A stretch of 40,543 bases of DNA from NCBI GenBank assembly GCA_021817875.1, contig JAKAFQ010000001.1, positions 1 to 40,543 on the forward strand, in the 5' to 3' direction. The position numbers were made by a program, and so were the translations under genes. Shown here in pieces: positions 34,392-40,543 of this stretch. The DNA comes from Pseudomonadota bacterium (GTDB lineage: Bacteria > Pseudomonadota > Gammaproteobacteria > Steroidobacterales > Steroidobacteraceae). Below the pieces are notes generated by a model. It made no database searches, was not told the origin of the DNA, and saw nothing but the letters and a program-made list of their open reading frames with translations. Numbering within the stretch: the stretch's first letter is position 1; each line of letters begins with the position of its first letter.

Positions 34392-34411
34392 ATCACGAGA
34401 ACGCATTGGAT
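34392..34411 (+). promoter_or_regulatory. shared 20-bp motif, copy D, upstream of glutaryl-CoA dehydrogenase
   Basis: It reads ATCACGAGAACGCATTGGAT, 150 bp before the ATG at 34562. It keeps the ATCA start and CATTGGA core at the same spacing but differs at three positions invariant in copies A-C, including the T of T-N11-A. It is the weakest copy and may bind less well. Confidence 0.4.
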
Positions 34412-34561
34412 TCCCCCCTCCCCGGGTGATAACTTACGCGAGGCGACAGCACGTTCGCTCCCTTTTTTTGGATCCGCCATACTCAGACTCGTTATGCGGC
34501 AACAGCGCTCCCGTTCCGGAATGCAGCCGATCGGGCAGTCGAATCCGGTGCGCGTGTGAAC

Positions 34562-35776
34562 ATGGAAGCGCGTAATGCCCCCGATTGGGCGGCCGTCACG
34601 CTTACCGGCGGCACGTTTCGTTGGGACGATCCGTTTTTGCTCGAGTGCGAGCTTTCAGAGGATGAGCGCCTCATCCGCGATGCCGCTCGCGCCTACGCGC
34701 AGGAAAAGCTCATGCCGCGCATTCGCGACTGGAATCGCGAAGAGCGCTTCGACCGCGCGGTGATGCGCGAAATGGGAGAGTTGGGTTTCCTCGGCGCGAC
34801 GCTGCAAGGTTACGGTTGCGCGGGCGTGAGCTACGTCGCTTACGGTCTCATCATGCGCGAGCTCGAGCGCGTGGACACTGCGTTTCGCTCGGCCTGCGGC
34901 GTTCAGACCACGCTGTCCATGACGCCGATCTACGCGTATGGCAGCGAGGCGCAAAGGGCGCGCTACCTCCCGGCGATGGCTCGCGGGGAGCTGCTGGGCT
35001 GCTTCGGCCTCACCGAGCCCGATCACGGCTCCGATCCCGGCGGTATGCGCAGCCGTGCGCGCAAAGTGGAGGGCGGCTGGCGCCTCACCGGGAACAAGAT
35101 GTGGATCACGCACGCTCCGATCGCCGATATCATGATCGTCTGGGCGAAGGACGAGTCTGATACCATCCGCGGCTTCATACTGGAGCGGGGCATGAAGGGC
35201 CTCTCGACGCCGAAGATCGAGGGCAAGCTCTCCGTGCGCGCCTCGCCCACCGGCGAAATCGTGATGGATGAAGTGTTCGTGCCCGATGCGAATCTGCTTC
35301 CCGGCGCGCGCGGCCTCAAGGGCCCCTTCGGCTGCCTGAACAACGCGCGATTTGGCATCTGCTGGGGTGCGCTCGGGGCGGCGGAATTCTGCTGGCATGC
35401 GGCACGCGAATACGTTCTCGCACGCAACCAGTTCGGCCGGCCTCTGGCAGCTAATCAACTAATTCAGAAGAAGCTCGCCGATATGCAGACCGAGATTGCG
35501 CTCGCATTGCTCGCCTGCCTGCACGTCAGTCGGCTGCGCGACCGCGGCCTCGCCACTCCTGAGATGGTCTCGCTGCTTAAGCGGAACTGCGCGGGCAAGG
35601 CGTTAGAGGTCGCGCGTGTGGCCCGCGATATGCACGGCGGCAATGGGATCAGCGACGAATTTCATGTGGTGCGGCACATGATGAATCTGGAGACGGTGAA
35701 TACGCTCGAGGGAACGCACGATATCCATGCGCTTGTCCTCGGGCGTGCACAGACCGGTATCCAAGCCTTCAACTGA
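34562..35776 (+). CDS. gcdH: glutaryl-CoA dehydrogenase
   Basis: A 404-residue acyl-CoA dehydrogenase of the glutaryl-CoA type, which both oxidises and decarboxylates glutaryl-CoA to crotonyl-CoA. The match to this subfamily is close: [18 protein letters not shown] near the N-terminus, [14 protein letters not shown], the carboxylate-binding arginine R109 in [23 protein letters not shown], and the catalytic glutamate in [20 protein letters not shown] at the C-terminus. Start codons at 34556 (GTG) and 34562 (ATG) are both open with no clear ribosome-binding site. The CoA-transferase often found next to gcdH is absent, so activation may depend on the ADP-forming CoA ligase at 23063. Crotonyl-CoA could feed the enoyl-CoA hydratase at 30373. 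Confidence 0.9.
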   Translation: MEARNAPDWAAVTLTGGTFRWDDPFLLECELSEDERLIRDAARAYAQEKLMPRIRDWNREERFDRAVMREMGELGFLGATLQGYGCAGVSYVAYGLIMRELERVDTAFRSACGVQTTLSMTPIYAYGSEAQRARYLPAMARGELLGCFGLTEPDHGSDPGGMRSRARKVEGGWRLTGNKMWITHAPIADIMIVWAKDESDTIRGFILERGMKGLSTPKIEGKLSVRASPTGEIVMDEVFVPDANLLPGARGLKGPFGCLNNARFGICWGALGAAEFCWHAAREYVLARNQFGRPLAANQLIQKKLADMQTEIALALLACLHVSRLRDRGLATPEMVSLLKRNCAGKALEVARVARDMHGGNGISDEFHVVRHMMNLETVNTLEGTHDIHALVLGRAQTGIQAFN

Positions 35777-35866
35777 AACCTCGCTGCCTTGTCGTCACGC
35801 GGATAGCGCCTGACCGTAAGCTCTTGGGTTAACATCGGCGGTCAACAATCCGCCATCTTCTCCCAG

Positions 35867-35900
35867 GTGGGTCAGTCTTATTCCGAAGGAGTGGGTCAGT
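35867..35900. repeat. IS21-type terminal repeats (remnant)
   Basis: GTGGGTCAGT occurs at 35867-35876 and again at 35891-35900, 24 bases apart. Multiple GTGGGTCAG copies at this spacing are typical of the ends of IS21-family elements, and the second is followed by ATCACCGGCGCTAACA, in the style of such ends. No transposase gene is attached. With the transposase fragment at 3089-3694 this is the second IS21 trace in the window. Confidence 0.6.
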
Positions 35901-35936
35901 ATCACCGGCGCTAACACCGCTTCGCTCATTTTCCAG

Positions 35937-36491
35937 TCAGCCGCTTCGCGGCATGTGTTCACTGGCTGGATCGAGCACTACTGCACGTTGCATCGCGTCG
36001 AGCGCCGAGTAGGTATCGCTTATGAGATTCTGCATTAGGTCACTAACCGTAGTGAGTTCGTTAAACCAGGCGATGCTCTGTCCAGCGGCCTCATAGACAA
36101 GCGGGTCCACTTGGTGCTCCTCGATCGCCGCAAGGAGGTCGCCGGTCAGAGCCTGCTGGTACGGCATCGGCAACGGCTTCGGCGCTGATTCAGACTCCCA
36201 TTCGTCCGACCAAGCACTGCGGACCACCCGGCATGGCTTCCCGCTGTGAGCCCGCGTGATCACGGTGTCCTCGCTCTTCGCCGCCAAGAGTTTCTTCAAG
36301 AGCGCGGGCGGGGTCCCATATTCCTTCGTAGCGAGCCAGGCCGTACCAAGCCAGACGCCCTGAGCACCGAGCGCGAAGGAGGCGGCGATCTGGCGACCGC
36401 AGCCCACGCCTCCCGCCGCTAGGACCGGAAGGCCGCCGGACACCTCCACGATCTGCGGTACGAGACAGAACGTACCGACGCGCTCACCTGC
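35937..36491 (-). pseudogene. nitronate monooxygenase, C-terminal half only
   Basis: The frame encodes the second half of a nitronate monooxygenase (2-nitropropane dioxygenase) TIM barrel: VGTFCLVPQIVEV, PVLAAGGVGCGRQIAASFALGAQGVW in two blocks, the flavin phosphate-binding loop included, then SGKPCRVVRSAW and the usual C-terminus. The first 160 or so residues, including most of the substrate pocket, are missing. The homology begins at about 36491, exactly where the GntR gene on the same strand ends (36484). The open frame upstream overlaps gntR and is arginine/serine-rich nonsense. A deletion has apparently joined the two genes, so this piece is not functional. Confidence 0.8.
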
Positions 36492-37290
36492 GTCGCGGTC
36501 TACTGGTGCCCAACCATGCATTGTCCGAATCCGATACCACCAGCCTGCGCCCGTTGGGCGGGATATAGAGCTCTTGGTAGTAGACCACAAGGCTCGGGCC
36601 TGCCTTGGCAAGGCATTCCATCCGGATCCCAGTAGCGTTTGGCGCTGTGTCGATTGCTTTGGCAATCTCCGTCGGAAACTCAGTAAAGGCGAGGCACTGA
36701 GAGATCTGTGTGATGGTGAGCTGAAAGATGCGCTGAATGAGCGTCTTGAGGTTGGCGGCATTGATCTCTCTCGTAGGCAACTTCAGCATCTTGGCGAAGC
36801 GTCCCTCGTCCATGTAGAGCTTGCTGTAGACGTAGAACTCGTCACCGATGCTGAGACGGCGATCAAGCCGAATCGCTGTTCCGCTAAAGGGCGCCAGAAA
36901 GTCCGTCCATTCGCCTGGATTGGTCGTGCGCTCCCGAAGAATGAGCTTCGGGTAAACCGGAAGAAAGCCCGAACCGTCCTCATTGAGGAAGCGACAATGC
37001 CACGGCGCCTCCATCCCGGTTCGATGCTCGGTAACGAATGTGCCGCTGCCTTGGGAGCGCACCACGAGCCCTTCGTCCGCAAGGCTGCGAAGGGCACGTT
37101 GAACGGTTCCGAGACTGAGTGACGTGCGCCGGGCGATTTCCTTCTCCGGTGGAAGCTGATCTCCTGGCTTCCAACCGCCCTCTTCGATCCGTTGAATAAT
37201 CGCCTGACGAAGGCGCGCGTACTTTGTCAGGCCCGGGGCTGCGACGACGCTGAGGTTTCTCAGTGGATCGGTGCTGCTTGGCTCAGTCAT
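36484..37290 (-). CDS. GntR-family transcriptional regulator with UTRA ligand-binding domain
   Basis: A 268-residue GntR regulator. The winged helix-turn-helix spans about residues 22-90 (KYARLRQAIIQRIEEGGWKPG, LPPEKEIARRTSLSLGTVQRALRSL, GTFV), and a UTRA-type effector domain follows, ending in YYQELYIPPNGRRLVVSD. The last residues, GTSRPRRR, run into the nitronate monooxygenase fragment, so the natural C-terminus may be slightly altered. It is divergent from the sulfatase gene across a 394-bp region with an AT-rich repeat cluster, and probably regulates the sulfatase and the ABC genes beyond. A weak ribosome-binding region precedes the ATG. Confidence 0.88.
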   Translation of the reverse strand: MTEPSSTDPLRNLSVVAAPGLTKYARLRQAIIQRIEEGGWKPGDQLPPEKEIARRTSLSLGTVQRALRSLADEGLVVRSQGSGTFVTEHRTGMEAPWHCRFLNEDGSGFLPVYPKLILRERTTNPGEWTDFLAPFSGTAIRLDRRLSIGDEFYVYSKLYMDEGRFAKMLKLPTREINAANLKTLIQRIFQLTITQISQCLAFTEFPTEIAKAIDTAPNATGIRMECLAKAGPSLVVYYQELYIPPNGRRLVVSDSDNAWLGTSRPRRR

Positions 37291-37684
37291 GGTCTACGGG
37301 GCACTTTGAATTCTTAGCGGTTCCAGGACGCCTTGCACTTCTGCCGACTGATTGAACGGGCGGCGAACCGCGTTGAGCGATCGCCAGCGCCGAATCCGAA
37401 CCACATGTTGATTAAACGCGTCGGTATGCGAGTGATGCCCACGGCGACCGGTCAAAGCTTAGCGATATCAAGTCTGGCCTGCACGCTTACGTCTGTCTGA
37501 CCGCCTGCCAGCCGAAGCCAAACCGGGGGGCGACTGCGCCATTCTCTAATTCAAGATAGTGAAATTGCGCTACCTGCGGTGCGCCAGCCTTCAATCCCCT
37601 AGAGTACTATAAAACACTATAGCATTATAGGACCAGGCTTAGCCCGACGGCACGCGCCGGGCGCACCGAACTCTAAGGAGAAGC
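37291..37684. other. 394-bp divergent control region between gntR and the sulfatase gene
   Basis: No gene in any frame. The right part (37600-37635) is strikingly AT-rich for this genome and holds the repeat cluster described separately. The sulfatase ribosome-binding site AAGGAG lies at 37675-37680. No convincing -35/-10 pair can be named. Confidence 0.55.
37607..37630. promoter_or_regulatory. candidate GntR operator: phased CTATA half-sites
   Basis: CTATA occurs at 37607-37611 and 37617-37621, exactly ten bases apart, and its inverse TATAG at 37626-37630. The last two form the perfect inverted repeat CTATA-GCAT-TATAG. The cluster is about 55 bp before the sulfatase ATG, a suitable place for repression or activation by the divergent GntR protein. 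Binding is inferred. Confidence 0.45.
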
Positions 37685-39133
37685 ATGGAGCCAAAGAACC
37701 TGCTCATCATCATGTCCGATGAGCACAACCCAAAGGTGCTCGGCTGCTACGGCAACCGGTCTGTGCGGACGCCCAATCTTGATCGCCTGGCGACTCAGGG
37801 CACTCTGTTCACCGACGCCTATACAACCTCCCCGGTATGCGTCCCGGCGCGCGCTGCATTCGCCGTGGGCAAGTACGTGCACCAAATCGGTTTCTGGGAC
37901 AACGCCGACGCCTACGACGGCTCAGTACCGAGTTGGCACCACCGCTTGCGCGATCGCGGACATCATGTCGTGTCGATCGGGAAACTGCACTTCCGCGGCG
38001 GAGACGACTACGGATTCTCGGAAGAGCTCATTCCGATGCACATCATCGAGCGCAAAGGCGACCTCATGGGGCTTGTGCGAGAGGATCTTCCCGAGCGAGG
38101 TGCCTCGTGGAAAATCGCGAAGCTCGCTGGTCCCGGAGAGTCGCCTTACACGTTCTACGACCGCGAAATCGCCGCGCGCGCGCAGATCTGGCTAAGGGAG
38201 GAGGCCCCCAAGCACACCGATCGGCCGTGGGTTCTCTTCGTATCATTCGTCTGCCCGCATTTCCCGCTCACCGCGCCTCCCGAGTTCTATTACCAGTACC
38301 CGCTCGAGCGGATCGCGATCCCCAAGCAATACGAAAGGCACCAGCGCCCGGTCCATCCGTTTCTGCGCGACTACGCGAATAGCTTCGTCTACGACCGATA
38401 CTTCGATGAAGAGAAGCTGAAGAAGGCGATCGCCGGGTACTACGGTCTGTGCTCCTTTCTCGATGACAACATCGGTCAGATCTTGAGGGCGCTGGGCGAA
38501 GCGGGCCTCGGCGATTCGACTCGCGTTCTCTACACGAGCGATCACGGAGACAACTTGGGCAATCGCGGCCTCTGGGGCAAGTCGACGATGTACGAAGAAA
38601 CGGCGGGTGTGCCTCTCGTCATCGCGGGAGGGGACATCCCGAGTGGACGACGTTGCGAGACGCCCGTCAGCCACGTCGACATCTATCCATTCATCATGGA
38701 ATGCGTCGGCGAGGAGAGACCGGAGATGTACGACGGCCATCCCGGGATCTCGTTGACGAGACTCGCGAAAGGTTTTGCACCGGAGCGCTCCGTGCTTTCC
38801 GAGTACCACGGGATGGGATCCACGACCGGCGCGTTCATGATCCGCCACGGCCGGTACAAGTACGTGCACTACGTGGCCTATCCCCCGCAGCTCTTCGATC
38901 TCGAGTCCGATCCCGAGGAACTTCACGATCTGGGCGCAGATCCGCGCTTCGCGTCCGTGATCGAGGAATGCAGAAGGAAATTGCTCGCAATCTGCGATCC
39001 GGTGGAGGTCGACAAACGTGCAAAGGCGCGGCAGCGCGAGTTGCTCATAGCTAACGGCGGGCGGGATGCGGTCATTGCGCGGGGCGATCTCGGATTCTCG
39101 CCTCCGCCCGGGGTGCAGCCGGTCTTCGAATAA
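37685..39133 (+). CDS. sulfatase, choline-sulfatase-like, Cys-type
   Basis: A 482-residue sulfatase of the alkaline phosphatase superfamily, hydrolysing a sulfate ester. The modified-residue motif is C52-V-P-A-R56 (SPVCVPARAAFAVG); the cysteine would be converted to formylglycine. The usual threonine of the following TG is valine. Metal-binding residues appear in IIMSDEHN (10-15) and YTSDHGDNLG, and the catalytic histidine/lysine region is KLHFRG. No signal peptide is seen, so it is probably cytoplasmic, as choline sulfatase is. AAGGAG lies four bases before the ATG. The ABC binding protein follows after 122 bp, so imported sulfate esters are likely substrates. Confidence 0.9.
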   Translation: MEPKNLLIIMSDEHNPKVLGCYGNRSVRTPNLDRLATQGTLFTDAYTTSPVCVPARAAFAVGKYVHQIGFWDNADAYDGSVPSWHHRLRDRGHHVVSIGKLHFRGGDDYGFSEELIPMHIIERKGDLMGLVREDLPERGASWKIAKLAGPGESPYTFYDREIAARAQIWLREEAPKHTDRPWVLFVSFVCPHFPLTAPPEFYYQYPLERIAIPKQYERHQRPVHPFLRDYANSFVYDRYFDEEKLKKAIAGYYGLCSFLDDNIGQILRALGEAGLGDSTRVLYTSDHGDNLGNRGLWGKSTMYEETAGVPLVIAGGDIPSGRRCETPVSHVDIYPFIMECVGEERPEMYDGHPGISLTRLAKGFAPERSVLSEYHGMGSTTGAFMIRHGRYKYVHYVAYPPQLFDLESDPEELHDLGADPRFASVIEECRRKLLAICDPVEVDKRAKARQRELLIANGGRDAVIARGDLGFSPPPGVQPVFE

Positions 39134-39255
39134 CGACGGTCCCGTTGCAACCGACCAGATCTAGGGGCGCTTGCTCGCTGGGCGAATGGGCAAGCCGAGG
39201 TAATCCGTGAGCACCGATGCTCGCGGGCAACCAGTGAAAGAGGAGGAGGTGTCAG

Positions 39256-40263
39256 ATGGAATCTACACGGTGCAGGTCGGTCCTGCGTTTTGTTGTTCTG
39301 CTGGGCGCCTTGTGCCCGCTTCTTGCCCGCGCTGAAGCCACGGAGCTGCGCATTGCGCATCAGCTGGGGCTTGGCTACCTGCAAATCTATGTCATGCAGG
39401 GTAAGAAGCTCGTCGAGAAGTATGCTCGGAAGGAGGGCATAAAGAATCTAACGGTGACGTATAAGGGGATAGGAAGTCCGGCGATCCTCAACGACGGAAT
39501 CCTCTCCGGCCGGCTGGATATGGTGACGGCCGGCCCTCCGCCGTTTCTCAATATTTGGGATCGCACGAAAGGTACGTTGAATGTCAAGATGCTTACGGCG
39601 CTCAACATGCAACCCATGCGATTGAATACGAGCGATCCTGCAGTCAAGACGGTCTGCGATTTCACGGAAAAGGATCGAATTGCCGTTCCCGGCGTGAAAA
39701 CCTCCATGCATGCGATCCTGCTCGACATGGCGGCAAAGAAGTGCGGTAAGCCCGTGCATTTCTTCGATGCACTCGAGGCGCCACTGTCTCATCCGGACGC
39801 GGCCATCGCCCTGACCTCCGGGAAGTCCATTATTACGGGGCACTTCGCGACGATCCCGTACGACAGCATCGAGCTGGAGCATCCGAACATCCACACCGTA
39901 ATCACTTCGTACGACCTTACCGGAGGGCCGTCCATCGTGACGGGGATTTGGTTGTCGCAGAAGTTCTACGATGCGAATCCGAAGATCATGCATGCGGTGT
40001 TTCAGGCCTTGGAGGAATCGACAAAGCTCATCAGGTCAGACCCCCAGGAGGCGGCCAAGATCTATTTGAGCCTGGAGAAGACCCCGTTGAACGAGCAGCA
40101 GGTCGTGGCGATCCTGAAGAACCCCAATAACGTATACACGTTGACGCCGCACAAAATCATGGTGTTTGCGAAGTTTATGCACTCTCTCGGTCTGCTGAAG
40201 AACGAGCCGGCAAGTTGGAAGGACCTCTTCTTCCCAATGATTTACGGTCGCAACGGAAGCTAG
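39256..40263 (+). CDS. ABC transporter substrate-binding protein, NMT1/sulfonate family
   Basis: A 335-residue periplasmic protein with a signal peptide ending at LLARA (about residue 26). Family features include GIGSPAILNDGILSGRLDMVTAGPPPFLN, a block matching the pocket loop of NMT1-type binding proteins, and VPGVKTSMHAILLDMAA. Relatives bind sulfonates, sulfate esters, nitrate or aromatic sulfonates. GAGGAGG lies about eight bases before the ATG. A hairpin-capable repeat, GAGCA-CCGA-TGCTC at 39209-39222, lies before the ribosome-binding site. The next gene is the ATPase of the same system, so this is a sulfatase-associated importer distinct from that at 8462-11941. Confidence 0.88.
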   Translation: MESTRCRSVLRFVVLLGALCPLLARAEATELRIAHQLGLGYLQIYVMQGKKLVEKYARKEGIKNLTVTYKGIGSPAILNDGILSGRLDMVTAGPPPFLNIWDRTKGTLNVKMLTALNMQPMRLNTSDPAVKTVCDFTEKDRIAVPGVKTSMHAILLDMAAKKCGKPVHFFDALEAPLSHPDAAIALTSGKSIITGHFATIPYDSIELEHPNIHTVITSYDLTGGPSIVTGIWLSQKFYDANPKIMHAVFQALEESTKLIRSDPQEAAKIYLSLEKTPLNEQQVVAILKNPNNVYTLTPHKIMVFAKFMHSLGLLKNEPASWKDLFFPMIYGRNGS

Positions 40264-40310
40264 GTAATCCAGCCTCGGCAAACCTCACGAAGCGTCGGCG
40301 AGGGCGTTTA

Positions 40311-40543
40311 ATGCTGCGGGCGAAGGGTGCGGGTCCACCGCTGCTGGACGTGCGCGGGGTGACGCTGCAATACAAGACGAAGGAGCACCTGGTGACGGCG
40401 ACCTACCGGGTGGATTTCCGCGTGGAGCGCTCGGACCGCTTCGTGCTGCTCGGGCCCTCGGGCTGCGGGAAATCCACGTTGCTCAAGGCGGTGGGCGGCT
40501 ACCTCGAGCCGGTGGAGGGCACGATTGCGCTCAAGGGCAAGGC
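40311..40543 (+). CDS. ABC transporter ATP-binding protein, N-terminal part
   Basis: The first 77 codons before the right edge of the window. Walker A is GPSGCGKST, preceded by RFVLL, as in the SsuB/TauB family. It starts at ATG 40311, 47 bp after the binding-protein gene, so it is the ATPase of that importer; the permease must lie to the right. A family call is safe, but length and remaining motifs cannot be judged. Confidence 0.88.
   Translation, partial: MLRAKGAGPPLLDVRGVTLQYKTKEHLVTATYRVDFRVERSDRFVLLGPSGCGKSTLLKAVGGYLEPVEGTIALKGK

Larger units (their letters stand above)
34042..34561. other. 520-bp divergent control region between the dioxygenase and glutaryl-CoA dehydrogenase genes
   Basis: No supported gene. 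Two copies of the shared 20-bp motif lie here on opposite strands, one pointing to each gene. A T7 run at 34463-34469 has no stem before it. GTGATC at 34358 and GATCAC at 34391 form distant inverted arms, the second overlapping motif copy D. The minus-strand frame upstream of the dioxygenase start is open and could be coding, but shows no family homology I recognise. Confidence 0.55.

Noticed and set aside
34358..34396. Inverted arms GTGATC and GATCAC
   Set aside because: Six-base arms 27 bases apart are likely by chance; the right arm is part of motif copy D.
34463..34469. T7 run as a terminator
   Set aside because: No stem precedes it, and no gene ends nearby in that direction.
39169..39195. 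Hairpin GCTTGC/GCAAGC after the sulfatase gene as terminator
   Set aside because: A long loop and no T-run; it could be a weak mRNA structure but is not a convincing terminator.

Overview
The window is GC-rich bacterial DNA with dense, mostly intact genes and short intergenic spaces. The repertoire points to a metabolically versatile betaproteobacterium of Burkholderiales type: SoxC-like dehydrogenase, TAXI-type TRAP transporter, taurine-family ABC importers, many acyl-CoA genes, and a tRNA-Arg(ACG) 3' end that looks proteobacterial. The taxonomy is an inference from gene content only.

Layout. 1-3850 is a border zone: the end of formate-tetrahydrofolate ligase, a soxC-like gene with a monohaem cytochrome c partner, a small ORF with a perfect ribosome-binding site, an IS21 transposase fragment, and the 3' part of a tRNA-Arg gene with its terminator. 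3858-15839 is a coherent catabolic and uptake cluster. It has a divergent isocitrate-dehydrogenase-family enzyme, then in one direction a ComA (phosphosulfolactate synthase) homologue, a TrmB-type regulator, a TcuA-like flavoprotein, a complete taurine/nitrate-family ABC importer, a thiamine-diphosphate enzyme and a PHP-like DUF3604 protein. Several genes overlap or abut, so most are probably co-transcribed. 16228-17502 is a decayed lyase gene.

17562-22868 (minus strand) is a LysR regulator, a TAXI binding protein, a fused TRAP permease and a crotonase-family enzyme. 23063-31143 is an acyl-CoA block: ADP-forming CoA ligase, a thiolase-fold protein without the catalytic cysteine plus its Zn-ribbon/OB partner, two acyl-CoA dehydrogenases and two enoyl-CoA hydratases. 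31348-35776 holds an MFS carrier, a TauD/TfdA-type dioxygenase and a glutaryl-CoA dehydrogenase. 35777-37290 is a scar zone with IS21-type end repeats, half of a nitronate monooxygenase gene and a GntR regulator. 37685-40543 carries a sulfatase, a second ABC binding protein and the start of its ATPase.

The most notable result is a 20-bp motif that occurs four times, always pointing toward a gene that starts 150-183 bp away: the TAXI binding protein, the CoA ligase, the dioxygenase and glutaryl-CoA dehydrogenase. One copy overlaps the lysR start. It contains a T-N11-A box in three copies, so it predicts a LysR regulon linking uptake to acyl-CoA catabolism. The second notable item is the ComA-like/TPP/flavoprotein/ABC cluster, a candidate undescribed pathway for an organosulfonate or a polycarboxylate. 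Sulfatase, TauD-family and SoxC genes nearby give the window an organosulfur flavour.
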